From Planctomycetaceae bacterium (lineage in GTDB: Bacteria; Planctomycetota; Planctomycetia; Pirellulales; Pirellulaceae), in assembly GCA_020638975.1 (NCBI GenBank), contig JACKHN010000010.1, forward strand, positions 186,001 to 250,000: DNA of 64,000 bases. The letters run 5' to 3'. Below, one piece after another: positions 52,894-61,217 of this stretch. The notes under the pieces were generated by a model that was given only the letters and a program-made list of their open reading frames with translations, was not told the origin of the DNA and did not search any database. The position numbers were made by a program, and so were the translations under genes. Numbering within the stretch: the stretch's first letter is position 1; each line of letters starts with the position of its first letter.

Positions 52894-54135
52894 TTAGTGG
52901 GACGTTTTGTGACCGCACGAGGATCGAACTAGCACTTCTTTTGCCCGACGCGACAGTTTCTTGATCGCTAGTTCTCGCTTCAAAGCGGCACTTTGATGAG
53001 GCTGCTCTTCCTGATACTCGAGAGTAACGGGCAAACGACTGCGAGTGTATCGCGATGCAGTACCCGCGTTATGCTGTTCAAGTCGCCGCGCTACATCCTT
53101 CGCAATCCCGGTATAGAGCGAGCCGTCAACACAACGCAGGATGTAGACAAACCATCGCTCCGCCAGTTGTTTCTTTAGCTTCAACACGGCCAGTTCCTTG
53201 GCCTTGGCTTCGACCTCGATGGTCAATGACAGCTCACGCCAACATGGCGGAAAGTCCTGATTGTTGATGAAGTCGTGATGAGGCTTCGGCTTCTTCCCTT
53301 TCCAGCCGTTGAGTGGACTAGAGATATGAAATAGTGGCTCGCGGTTCCACGTAGCGATGGCGTCGTGCGTCGCCTCTTCAATCGAAAGCTCATCCGAATT
53401 GCAGCGGTGATGATGTACATCGTAGACCAGCGGAATTCCCTCTGCTCGACAGGTCGGTAGCAGGTCAGACGGCGTGTAGGTCGTGTCGTCGTTTTCTAAC
53501 GTGAGTCGACTTCTCGCTCGTTCGGACAGACGATTGAGGTTCGTTGCCAGACGCTCCAATGCACCCGCCTTGTCACCATACGCGCCACCGCCGTGAATGT
53601 TGATCACATCGGCTCCAACCCATTCCGCAACCTCTGCCTGATACTCAAGTTCCTTTACCGATCGATCAATGACATCCCATCGAGGCGAATTCAGGACGAC
53701 AAATTGATCGGGATGAAAACACGTCCGAATGTTTTGCGTTTTGGCGAACTCGCCACACGCTTTAAATTGTCTAACGATCTCGTCGCCTTGAGGGAGTTTG
53801 GCCATTTCGTAGCCACATTCGGAGTGAGTCTTCAGCGGCAGGATCTGACTGTTGATGCGAAACGACCCGATTCCGTGATCAGCACAGAACTGTAACGCTG
53901 CCTGCAAAGCCTCGGCATTCGCCCAGCACAGCTCCGATAACTTAACGAGGGCTGCAGCTCGATCCATTGAACGGCTGGCTTTAACAGTCGTGTTACGGAA
54001 CTTGATCGGTTGCTCCGCGAAGGTACAGCAGAGACCGAGGCGGAGAGGCTTCGAGGATTTCGCTTGGTTCGTCACGCACTTAAGTCCGTTCACGCCGTCC
54101 GCCTCGACCAAGGCTCGAACGATTGGTTCCCACAT
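52894..54135 (-). CDS. UV-damage endonuclease (UVDE) fused to a GIY-YIG nuclease domain
   Basis: 413 residues from ATG 54135. Residues about 30-300 are UVDE, a TIM-barrel metal-dependent endonuclease that nicks DNA 5' of UV photoproducts: LRLGLCCTF, FRINSQILPL, CFHPDQFVVLNSP, NIHGGGAYGDK, LENDDTTYTPSDLL, YDVHHHRCN and HISSPLNGWKGKK. Residues about 320-400 are a complete UPF0213-type GIY-YIG nuclease: WFVYILRCVDGSLYTGIAKD, RLEQHNAG and YTRSRLPVTLEY with a following Glu. The two are joined by a Lys/Glu-rich linker in one uninterrupted frame. The gene follows the sigma/SRPBCC unit, separated by hairpin C1. Confidence 0.92.
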   Translation of the reverse strand: MWEPIVRALVEADGVNGLKCVTNQAKSSKPLRLGLCCTFAEQPIKFRNTTVKASRSMDRAAALVKLSELCWANAEALQAALQFCADHGIGSFRINSQILPLKTHSECGYEMAKLPQGDEIVRQFKACGEFAKTQNIRTCFHPDQFVVLNSPRWDVIDRSVKELEYQAEVAEWVGADVINIHGGGAYGDKAGALERLATNLNRLSERARSRLTLENDDTTYTPSDLLPTCRAEGIPLVYDVHHHRCNSDELSIEEATHDAIATWNREPLFHISSPLNGWKGKKPKPHHDFINNQDFPPCWRELSLTIEVEAKAKELAVLKLKKQLAERWFVYILRCVDGSLYTGIAKDVARRLEQHNAGTASRYTRSRLPVTLEYQEEQPHQSAALKRELAIKKLSRRAKEVLVRSSCGHKTSH

Positions 54136-54164
54136 CTTCAACGCGCAGGGTTTTCGCGATTTGC

Positions 54165-54225
54165 CGTAGGTTATGCTTCAGCATATCCGCGTCGATGCTC
54201 GCGATATGCTGAAGCATAACCTACG
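54165..54225. repeat. Palindrome family C, copy 1
   Basis: Perfect 23-bp arms (54165-54187 and 54203-54225) with a 15-base loop. The core is GGTTATGCTTCAGCATA. The right arm includes the stop codon of the SRPBCC gene. A degenerate copy lies at 56848. It may act as a terminator between the SRPBCC and UVDE genes. Confidence 0.88.
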
Positions 54226-54739
54226 CTCGTGCGTTTGCCTGCAACGTTGAAACGTTAAATCCCACGGGAGTAAAAATGTGACTCATCTTTTCGCGACGGA
54301 AGCCAAATATCTTCGTCAGGTCACGGCGCACGAGCAGTGGATGCGTGATGAGTCCAAACGGAACGGCGTAATGCACGACATCTCGTATCAACGTGCCGCG
54401 TTCTGTCTCGTCAAATGTGTGAAGATGGTGCCACCAACGGTAAGGACCTTTGACTTGTTCATCGACAAACTGAAACGGCGGCTCCCAAGTGCTGATCTGA
54501 CTGCGCCACCGAATTGGCAGTCCATGTAGACGAAGTTTGTAATCGATCAATGTCCCGGCGTGCATGTCGATGGGGCGTGGCGACTCGACCGAAAAGTGGA
54601 GCCAGGGCGGCGTAATCGTTTCCAGCTGAAACGCGTCTGCAAAGAACTCAAAGAGCTGCTCGCGAGGTTCCTCGACCAGGAGTTCCGTGGTAAGTCGATA
54701 GCCGCCGGATGCTCTTTCGGACTTTTCGATCGTGAACAT
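54221..54739 (-). CDS. SRPBCC (START-like) lipid-binding fold protein
   Basis: 172 residues from ATG 54739. Single SRPBCC domain: GYRLTTELLVEEPREQLFEFFADAFQLETITPPWLHFSVES, then IDYKLRLHGLPIRWRSQISTWEPPFQFVDEQVKGPYRWWHHLHTFDE and IRDVVHYAVPFG. This fold binds hydrophobic ligands. The gene lies 41 bp downstream of the sigma-factor gene, probably one operon. SRPBCC proteins of this type often sit beside photolyase and lipid-modification genes. Its stop codon overlaps palindrome C1. Confidence 0.87.
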   Translation of the reverse strand: MFTIEKSERASGGYRLTTELLVEEPREQLFEFFADAFQLETITPPWLHFSVESPRPIDMHAGTLIDYKLRLHGLPIRWRSQISTWEPPFQFVDEQVKGPYRWWHHLHTFDETERGTLIRDVVHYAVPFGLITHPLLVRRDLTKIFGFRREKMSHIFTPVGFNVSTLQANARA

Positions 54740-54780
54740 ATTCTTTCCACCGCAAGTTGATCCGCGCATTCTATCATCGC

Positions 54781-55731
54781 TCACACCATCGATGCACTGA
54801 ACAGATCGTCCATTTCCAATTCCGCCGCCATCGCGCGGAGTTTAGAAACGGCGCGTTGTTCAAGTTGCCGTACACGCTCCTTGGAGACACCCAGCTTGTC
54901 AGCCAAAGACTGGAATGTACGGACTTTGCGATGCGCACCAAGCGCATAACGACTGCGAATGATGAATCGCTCGCGTCGATCGAGTTTGTCCAGCATTGCG
55001 GCAGTCAACTCACGAAGATTGCTCCACACGCGCTCGGCCGTGGTCGACGCAGTACAATCCCCTTCCTGCTCGAAGGCCCACTCTTCCGCATCACGGACAA
55101 ACTTCGCTTCTTCTGCGCGATCCTTTGTCACCGCTCGATAGGCATTGCGGGCGATTGACCGATAAGCATACGTGCTGAACCGAAAACCTCGATCGTAATC
55201 AAACTTTTCGACCGCTTGCATCAACGTCAGGAGGCTGTCGCTAAGCAGGTCATCGAAGCATTGCTGAGGTGTGACGAACTTTTTGACGATTGACATCGCA
55301 AGCCGCGTGTTGGCCTGGATGATATGGTCGCGAATGGCTTGAGCTCTGCTCAGCAACTGGTCGATCGTCGCCAGAGCGTCTACGTCAACATTGTCAGGGT
55401 CGAGTCGCGATCGCAGCGAGTTTGCCCGGAACTTCAGGTAGTTCATCTCGCGAAACAGAGCCGCTTCTTGCTCATGCGTCAGTAATTCGGCCTCGCACAT
55501 CCGCCGCAGATGAGCCGGAAGCTCAGCGGGAGCTTTGACGCTGCCAAGCTCTTCCATGCTGGTTTCAACGATCGATTCGCTGAACTCGTCGCCGTGGCGG
55601 AAGTTGCTATTGGGGATGAAGTCAATTTCCGTTCGCAGCAGTTCCAGCGTCCGATGCCGGGCAGCTTCCGTGTTTTGCTGTGATTTGACGACTGAAGACG
55701 GGTTCTTTCGATCAAGGGTTGCAGCGGTCAT
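54781..55731 (-). CDS. Sigma-70 family RNA polymerase sigma factor
   Basis: 316 residues. The start has GGAGG 6 bases upstream. Region 1.2-like LLTHEQEAALFREMNYLKFRANSLRS, region 2 (ANTRLAMSIVKKFV, then DLLSDSLLTLMQAVEKFDYDRGFRFSTYAYRSIARNAYR) and region 4 (FQSLADKLGVSKERVRQLEQRAVSKLRAMA) are present, with little of region 3. This is a non-ECF alternative sigma factor of the RpoD/RpoH-like type. It is divergent from the MerR/B12 regulator with 244 bp of shared upstream sequence holding CGTTCAAA repeats. Confidence 0.92.
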   Translation of the reverse strand: MTAATLDRKNPSSVVKSQQNTEAARHRTLELLRTEIDFIPNSNFRHGDEFSESIVETSMEELGSVKAPAELPAHLRRMCEAELLTHEQEAALFREMNYLKFRANSLRSRLDPDNVDVDALATIDQLLSRAQAIRDHIIQANTRLAMSIVKKFVTPQQCFDDLLSDSLLTLMQAVEKFDYDRGFRFSTYAYRSIARNAYRAVTKDRAEEAKFVRDAEEWAFEQEGDCTASTTAERVWSNLRELTAAMLDKLDRRERFIIRSRYALGAHRKVRTFQSLADKLGVSKERVRQLEQRAVSKLRAMAAELEMDDLFSASMV

Positions 55732-55753
55732 GTGTGGCCTCCAGATTAAAATA

Positions 55754-55825
55754 CGTTCAAAACGTTCTTTGTGTTGTACCGCCTTCTATCGACTTTCGCA
55801 ACACCACAAATCGTTCAAATCGTCC
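55754..55825. promoter_or_regulatory. Direct repeats in the sigma/MerR divergent promoter
   Basis: CGTTCAAAACGTTC (55754-55767) and TCGTTCAAATCGTCC (55811-55825) share the CGTTCAAA core followed by a second half-site. They lie 44 bp apart between two divergent regulatory genes, a usual place for operator repeats of MerR/CarH-type proteins. Binding is not shown. Confidence 0.45.
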
Positions 55826-55975
55826 ATACTGGGTGTTATTCGCTCATAAGCCGATAAATCGCAGCAACTTATGGATTTCTGGCTTCTCGTGCGAATGTTA
55901 TGTGCTAAAGTGCGGCAAGCCTCCCGACGCCTGCCCGTAGATAAAAACAGTCACATCGTCCAATTGAGATCATCC

Positions 55976-56851
55976 ATGCGAGACCTCTTAACTCCAAAAC
56001 AATTGGCCCGCGCGATCGATGTCAGCGAATCGTCGGTAAAACGCTGGTGCGACAAGGGTGTCATCGAGACGCAGTACACGGCGGGAGGGCACCGGAGGAT
56101 CACGATGGCGGGCGTGCTGGAATTTGTCCGCACTGGTAAATTCGAACTGGTTCACCCCGAGGCGCTCGGCTTGCCACCCACGAGCGGCCAAACGGCTCGC
56201 GTCGTAGATCGCGCCCGAGAACAACTGACGGAGGCATTGATCGCGGGCGATGAAGGGCTATGTCGCCAGATCGCCATCGACCTTTATTTGGCAGAACACA
56301 GCCTGAGCGTCATCTGCGACGATGCCTTCGCCGCCGCATTTCGGCAGGTCGGCGAGCGATGGGCGTGCGGCAAGGCAGAGGTGTACCAAGAGCGACGCGG
56401 TTGCGAGATCACGCTGCGCGTGCTGCACGAGCTACGAGCGATCCTCCCGCAGCCCGCCGAAACCTCTCCAGTAGCGATCGGCGGGGCCGCATCGGGCGAT
56501 CAATACACACTGGGCACGACGATGGCAGAGCTTGTGTTACGTGACGCAAAATGGAATGCCGTTTCTCTGGGCGACAATCTTCCGTTCGAGACTCTCGCCT
56601 CCGCAATCCACGAGCATCGCCCCAAGTTGTTCTGGCTGAGTTGTTCCTACATCGCCGACGAAGCGGAGTTTCTGTCAGGCTACGGTGGGCTTTACGAAGA
56701 ATACGGTCACGACGTTGCCTTCGTCGTCGGCGGCTATGCCTTAACCGACGAGATCCGCCGCCAGATGAAGTACTCCGCCTTCTGCGACAACATGCAACAT
56801 CTGGAAGCATTTGCTCAGACACTGCGTTCGGCGGGCGAAAAGAAAGTGTAG
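55976..56851 (+). CDS. MerR-family regulator with B12-binding-like domain (CarH/LitR type)
   Basis: 291 residues from ATG 55976. Residues 4-55 are a MerR/excisionase HTH (LLTPKQLARAIDVSESSVKRW, then AGGHRRIT). Residues about 75-155 resemble the CarH helical bundle (W129 in GERWACG). Residues about 165-285 are a Rossmann-like B12-binding domain (PVAIGGAASG, AELVLRDAKWNAVSLGDNLP, FVVGGYALT). CarH has E-H and a lower-ligand His; here the equivalents read E139-R140 and GDQY178TLG. Cobalamin binding is therefore doubtful. It is divergent from the sigma gene and converges on the lipid operon. Confidence 0.88.
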   Translation: MRDLLTPKQLARAIDVSESSVKRWCDKGVIETQYTAGGHRRITMAGVLEFVRTGKFELVHPEALGLPPTSGQTARVVDRAREQLTEALIAGDEGLCRQIAIDLYLAEHSLSVICDDAFAAAFRQVGERWACGKAEVYQERRGCEITLRVLHELRAILPQPAETSPVAIGGAASGDQYTLGTTMAELVLRDAKWNAVSLGDNLPFETLASAIHEHRPKLFWLSCSYIADEAEFLSGYGGLYEEYGHDVAFVVGGYALTDEIRRQMKYSAFCDNMQHLEAFAQTLRSAGEKKV

Positions 56852-56907
56852 GTTATACTTCAGCATAGCTCGCGACGACTCGGCAATTTGCTAAAGCATA
56901 ACGTACG
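56848..56907. repeat. Palindrome family C, degenerate copy 2
   Basis: TGTAGGTTATACTTCAGCATAGC and a partial complement ending GCATAACGTACG resemble C1 with several changes. The MerR stop codon TAG is within the left arm. It lies between convergent genes and could act as a terminator for both. Confidence 0.75.
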
Positions 56908-56920
56908 ATTGTTCGCGCCG

Positions 56921-58261
56921 TTATCTGTCGTGCAAGATCGGCTCGCGGCGACACGCGGGCTTCGTCAATACGAACTGCGAGACACCAATCTCTCGCTCCC
57001 GGAAACCAGCTTCGCAATAGCACAGGTAGTAATGCCACGTACGGATGAAACGCTCGTCGAAACCGAGCGATTTCACGGCGTCGATCTTGTGCCAGAAGTT
57101 GTGGCGCCAGTGCGCGAGTGTCTCGGCGTAGTGCGGGCCGAAGTCTTCGCTGTGAATGAACCGGAAGTCGGTGGCGCGGCCGAGGCAGGATCCGATTGCT
57201 CCCATGCTCGGCAGGAATCCGCCGGGGAAAATATATCGCTGGATGAAGTCGACGGATTTGCGGTATTGATCGTATCTGTGATCGGGAATTGTGATTGCTT
57301 GCAGACACATCATGCCATCCGGTTTCAGCAGGTCCGAACACTTTGCGAAGTAGCCGGACAAGAACTTCTCGCCCACCGCTTCAATCATTTCGATCGAAAC
57401 CAGCTTGTCATATTCTCCGGAGAGATCGCGATAGTCCTGCTTCAACAATCTAACGCGATCGTCGATGCCCGCCTCGCGAAAGCGACGTTCGGCGTAGGCA
57501 TACTGTTCCTCGGAGATCGTGGTTGTCGTGATTCGACAGCCGTAGTTCTTCACCGCGTGCTCGGCGAAACCTCCCCAGCCCGTGCCGATTTCGATCACAT
57601 GGTCACTCGGCGAAAGCTGCAATTTGCGGCAGATGCGGTCGTACTTTTCGAGCGATGCCTCTTCGAGCGTCGACTCGCGTCTCGGAAAGATTCCGCTGGA
57701 GTAGGTCATCGTTGGGTCGAGCATCAAGGCGAAAAAGTCGTTACTCAGATCGTAATGAGCCGAGATATTGCGTTTGCTGCCGGCTCGCGTGTTGCGGCGC
57801 AGCCAATTCGCGGCGGCCCGCAGCGGTCGCAACATGCGGGCCGCACCTTGCTCGACGCCGGCGAGCACCTCGGTGTTTTGAGCCAGCACACGCATCGCAG
57901 CAGTCAGGTCGGGAGAATCCCAATGACCGCGAATGTACGCCTCGGCCGCGCCCAGTCCTCCGCCCAGGACAACGTCACGATAGAAGCGACGGTCATGCAC
58001 GTTGATCGTGGCCATCAAGCCGTGAGTGCCAACTTGACCAAACTCGTAGGCGCCACAGCGGTCGACGACGGTCAATTGACCAAGTTCCAGCTTCGCCAGA
58101 CGCCCCAACACGGCGCGGCGGAACACACAGCTTGTATCAACCCGCCGCGGCAAAGAGCTGACTAGCGAACGGCGGTTGTCGTTGTAGCCGGCAAGTTCGG
58201 CAGCTTCCGAGCAAGGGATGGCGAGTTCGTCAAATTCTTCGGATGCGAGTAAACGGGACAT
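56921..58261 (-). CDS. Cyclopropane-fatty-acid-synthase-like SAM methyltransferase
   Basis: 446 residues from ATG 58261 with GGTGG upstream. The CFA family transfers a methylene or methyl group from S-adenosylmethionine to a double bond of membrane phospholipid acyl chains. Motifs: NISAHYDLSNDFFALMLDPTMTYSSGIF, SAM site VIEIGTGWGGFAEHAVKNYGC, VSIEMIEAVGEKF, and the bicarbonate-site-like FIQRYIFPGGFLPS. The N-terminal domain is divergent. It starts 100 bp inside the DUF1365 gene and is last in the lipid operon. Confidence 0.93.
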   Translation of the reverse strand: MSRLLASEEFDELAIPCSEAAELAGYNDNRRSLVSSLPRRVDTSCVFRRAVLGRLAKLELGQLTVVDRCGAYEFGQVGTHGLMATINVHDRRFYRDVVLGGGLGAAEAYIRGHWDSPDLTAAMRVLAQNTEVLAGVEQGAARMLRPLRAAANWLRRNTRAGSKRNISAHYDLSNDFFALMLDPTMTYSSGIFPRRESTLEEASLEKYDRICRKLQLSPSDHVIEIGTGWGGFAEHAVKNYGCRITTTTISEEQYAYAERRFREAGIDDRVRLLKQDYRDLSGEYDKLVSIEMIEAVGEKFLSGYFAKCSDLLKPDGMMCLQAITIPDHRYDQYRKSVDFIQRYIFPGGFLPSMGAIGSCLGRATDFRFIHSEDFGPHYAETLAHWRHNFWHKIDAVKSLGFDERFIRTWHYYLCYCEAGFREREIGVSQFVLTKPACRREPILHDR

Positions 58262-58980
58262 TGTTTCCACCAGAGTTTCAAGGCTTGGTAATAGATGCCC
58301 GCAGTGATCTGCGCGGTCATCAAGGGATAACGAAAGGTCATGCGACGGAGATTTGGTCGACGGAGTTCGCGGCGTTCGAGCGTCATGCCTGCGGCAAACA
58401 GTTGCTTTGAGTCTTGAGAATTAGCCAGACTGATTCTCAGTGCGTCACCAGGAGTCGAGAGCTTCCAGTGGTATCGCAAGTCCATGTCCATGAAAGGCGA
58501 GACATGAAACGCCTTGTCATGGCCGAATTGCAGTTCGTCGGATGCTTCCTGGCAGTTTCCGTCCCACAACACATAACAATGCCGCTCGTTCCACGGCGTG
58601 TTGTTGACTTCCGCGACGACGTACTCGACGCGCTGACCGCCATCGTCGAAGACATAGAACAGATTCAGCGGGCTCATGTAGTACCCAAAGCATCTTAGTT
58701 GCGTCAGCAGACGGATGGGGCCAAGTGGCGTTTGACCGGTTCGCTCACGAATTAATTGGCGAACTTCTTCCGCCAGCGGCAGCGATTTGTCGAACAAGTG
58801 ATCGCTCCGCAAGAACGAACGCGACGCATGTTTACTTTCTGAAATCAAGCCACGACGGCCCACCAGCGATGGCAACTCATCGAGATCCAGATAGACCATG
58901 AGCAGTCGATACTGAAAGTGATGGTCTACCGGCTCGCGACGGCGATGCGTGACGGTTCCTTCGTAGATGCAACTATGCAT
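58162..58980 (-). CDS. DUF1365 protein
   Basis: 272 residues from ATG 58980. DUF1365 landmarks: MHSCIYEGTVTHRRREPVDHHFQYRLLMVYLDLDEL, IRLLTQLRCFGYYMSPLNLFYVFD, VVAEVNNTPWNERHCYVL, and KAFHVSPFMDMDLRYHWKL. The biochemical role is unsettled, but the family is nearly always next to a COG2907-type FAD oxidoreductase and a CFA-like gene. It overlaps the FAD gene by 55 bp and the CFA gene by 100 bp, so all three must be translated together. Confidence 0.92.
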   Translation of the reverse strand: MHSCIYEGTVTHRRREPVDHHFQYRLLMVYLDLDELPSLVGRRGLISESKHASRSFLRSDHLFDKSLPLAEEVRQLIRERTGQTPLGPIRLLTQLRCFGYYMSPLNLFYVFDDGGQRVEYVVAEVNNTPWNERHCYVLWDGNCQEASDELQFGHDKAFHVSPFMDMDLRYHWKLSTPGDALRISLANSQDSKQLFAAGMTLERRELRRPNLRRMTFRYPLMTAQITAGIYYQALKLWWKQCPVYSHPKNLTNSPSLARKLPNLPATTTTAVR

Positions 58981-60233
58981 GCGTCGAGGTCGATTCCAAA
59001 GTGTTCGGCGACGGCCAACGCGCTGTTGACGCCATCTTCGTGAAAGCCGTAGCCCCAATAGGCACCACAATAGTGAGTTCTGTTCCGCCCGCTGATCTCC
59101 TTGAACCTGCGCTGTGCCCGGATCGACTCGCGGCTGTACGCCGGATGGTGATAGGAAAACGTTCGCAGAATCTTGGTCGGATCGATCTCGTCCGACGGGT
59201 TCAGCGTCAGCAGGATGGGAACTTGCGAATCATGATTCTGCAGTCGGCTGAGGTCGTAAGTGACCGCCGCCGAACGGTTCTCACCCGCCGACACGTGGTA
59301 ATTCCAACTGGCCCAGGCACGTCGGCGTGAGGGCAGTTGCCGCGTATCGGTGTGCAGAACGGCTTCGTTGGGCTGATACGGAAAAGCGCGAAGGATCTGC
59401 CGTTCGGAGCGAGTTGAATCGGCGAGCATGCCGAGTACTTGGTCGGCATGCGACGCGAAGACGACTTCATCGAAGCGTTCACGCGGGCCATTCACGGGAA
59501 CTACGCTCACGTCGTGTTCCGTGCGGGCCACGCAAGCAATGGGTGTCTGCAAGCGAATGTTTTCTCGAATCGGTTCCAATAATGCCTCCACATAGTTCCG
59601 CGAGCCGCCGACGATGGTTCGCCACTGCGGACGATCGCGCAGCTGCATCAACCCATGATTGGCAAAAAAGCCGATCATGAAGTCCGCTGGAAAGTCGAGT
59701 ATGGCTTGCGGGCTGCTCGACCAAATGGCGGACGCCATCGGCACGAGATACTGGTCGACAAACCTGCTGCCAACGCCACACTCGCTGACAAACTCGCCCA
59801 CCGACCGGCCATCTTTCAACTCGCCGCTGGCGGCAGCTTGCATCCCGAATTTGTTGAACCGCCCAATATCCCACAGCATCCGCAAGAACGAGGGTCGGAA
59901 ACTGTTCGGTCTTTGCGCGAACAGCCCATCGAGTGAGCTTCCCTGATACTCGAGTCCTGTCTTTCCACAACGAACGCTGAAGCTCATGTCGCTTGGCTGC
60001 GATCTGATCTCCAGCAAATTCAACAGGCGACAGAAGTTTGGATAGGTGCGGTCGTTGAACACCATGAAACCGGTATCGACCGAAAACGCCTTGCCTCCGA
60101 GAGACACATCAACGGTGTTCGCATGCCCGCCGGGGTAGTCGTTCGCCTCGAACACGGTCACATCGTGCTGGGTTGAAAGCAGCCGTGCGACGAGACTGCC
60201 GCTAATGCCTGTGCCGATGACCGCGATCCGCAT
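58926..60233 (-). CDS. FAD-dependent oxidoreductase (COG2907/amine-oxidase type)
   Basis: 435 residues from ATG 60233 with GGAG 8 bases upstream. The dinucleotide-binding start is RIAVIGTGISGSLVARLLS, then VFEANDYPGGHANTVDV; DTGFMVFNDRTYPNF and PMASAIWSSSP follow, and the C-terminal GENSALAVAEHFGID-like block (DGVNSALAVAEHFG) completes the FAD fold. Its start codon overlaps the desaturase stop by one base (TAATG). Members of this set act on unsaturated or cyclopropane fatty acids, for example in furan-fatty-acid synthesis; the exact step here is inferred. Confidence 0.92.
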   Translation of the reverse strand: MRIAVIGTGISGSLVARLLSTQHDVTVFEANDYPGGHANTVDVSLGGKAFSVDTGFMVFNDRTYPNFCRLLNLLEIRSQPSDMSFSVRCGKTGLEYQGSSLDGLFAQRPNSFRPSFLRMLWDIGRFNKFGMQAAASGELKDGRSVGEFVSECGVGSRFVDQYLVPMASAIWSSSPQAILDFPADFMIGFFANHGLMQLRDRPQWRTIVGGSRNYVEALLEPIRENIRLQTPIACVARTEHDVSVVPVNGPRERFDEVVFASHADQVLGMLADSTRSERQILRAFPYQPNEAVLHTDTRQLPSRRRAWASWNYHVSAGENRSAAVTYDLSRLQNHDSQVPILLTLNPSDEIDPTKILRTFSYHHPAYSRESIRAQRRFKEISGRNRTHYCGAYWGYGFHEDGVNSALAVAEHFGIDLDACIVASTKEPSRIAVASR

Positions 60234-61114
60234 TACAACGCTCCCTTCGCCGAGGGCCATCGGGGCGATTGATCGAAGACGCGGGCTGGCACCGGCTTCA
60301 AGTCCCACACAAGCCCCAACCACGACATGAACACCAGCAAGTAATACGAGACATCGACCTCCCACCACCGGAAGCCTTGCCGAGCCGAAGAAGGAAAGTA
60401 GTGATGGTTGTTATGCCAGCCTTCTCCGAACGTGATCAACGCCAGCCAGAAGTTATTGCGGCTGTCGTCTTTCGTCTGATACGGGCGGCTACCGAATTTG
60501 TGAGCTAATGAGTTGATGCCGAATGTTGCGTGGTAAAGTGCGACCGATGAAATGAAACTGCCCCAGACCAACATTTGCACGCCGCTCGTGCCAGAACCAG
60601 GCCAGAGGTTGCCGACGGTTACGCCGAGCGCGAACATTGCGATCGCGAGCAGCGTGGGGGCGAGCGAATCGTGACGTTCCAGGAACCGAAGTTCAGGGAA
60701 CTTCAACCAATCCTTGACGACTCGATAGTTCGTGCCGTTCGCTTCCCGTGTCATGAACCAAAGGATATGGCTCCAGACAAAGCCCTTCTGGACCGGCGAA
60801 TGTCTATCTTCGGGCTGATCGGACGTACGGTGATGATGCCGATGATGGGCCGCCCACCAGATCGGACCTCCCTGCCCTGCGGAACTGCCCAACAGCGCAC
60901 CGAGGAATTGAACGACGCGGCTCGTTTTGAAGGCCCGATGCGAGAAGTAACGGTGATAGAAAGCGGTTAGTCCAAACACACGAGCGAAATAGACGCCCAC
61001 TGCGACGGCTACCGCGATCCAACTCCATCCAACCACAAGCACAAGCAAGCACGCCGCATGCAGCATGACAAACCGCACGACCCGCATCCACTCGACTTGC
61101 CCATCAACGCACAT
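60233..61114 (-). CDS. Acyl-CoA/acyl-lipid desaturase
   Basis: 293 residues with four membrane segments. All three histidine boxes of the membrane di-iron desaturases are present: HRYFSH, HRHHHR and HNNHH, plus a conserved GEGWHNNHHYFPSSAR context. It introduces a double bond (Delta-9 type) into acyl chains. It is the first gene of the operon desaturase, FAD oxidoreductase, DUF1365, CFA-like, so it can make the unsaturated substrate for the downstream methyltransferase. Confidence 0.94.
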   Translation of the reverse strand: MCVDGQVEWMRVVRFVMLHAACLLVLVVGWSWIAVAVAVGVYFARVFGLTAFYHRYFSHRAFKTSRVVQFLGALLGSSAGQGGPIWWAAHHRHHHRTSDQPEDRHSPVQKGFVWSHILWFMTREANGTNYRVVKDWLKFPELRFLERHDSLAPTLLAIAMFALGVTVGNLWPGSGTSGVQMLVWGSFISSVALYHATFGINSLAHKFGSRPYQTKDDSRNNFWLALITFGEGWHNNHHYFPSSARQGFRWWEVDVSYYLLVFMSWLGLVWDLKPVPARVFDQSPRWPSAKGAL

Positions 61115-61217
61115 TAACTAACTCGCCTTGGCAATGTTCCCAACAACTTGCTGGCCACAGCGGCCACAATCCACAGTGACGCTTTAGCGCGAAGGCCGAG
61201 TTTGACAAGGGGAACGT

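Noticed and set aside
4423..54225. Palindromic repeats as a CRISPR array
   Set aside because: Copies are scattered over tens of kilobases, not regularly spaced, and no cas gene is present.
56888..58165. A 425-codon frame on the plus strand
   Set aside because: It is entirely antisense to the CFA-like methyltransferase, whose motifs are clear.
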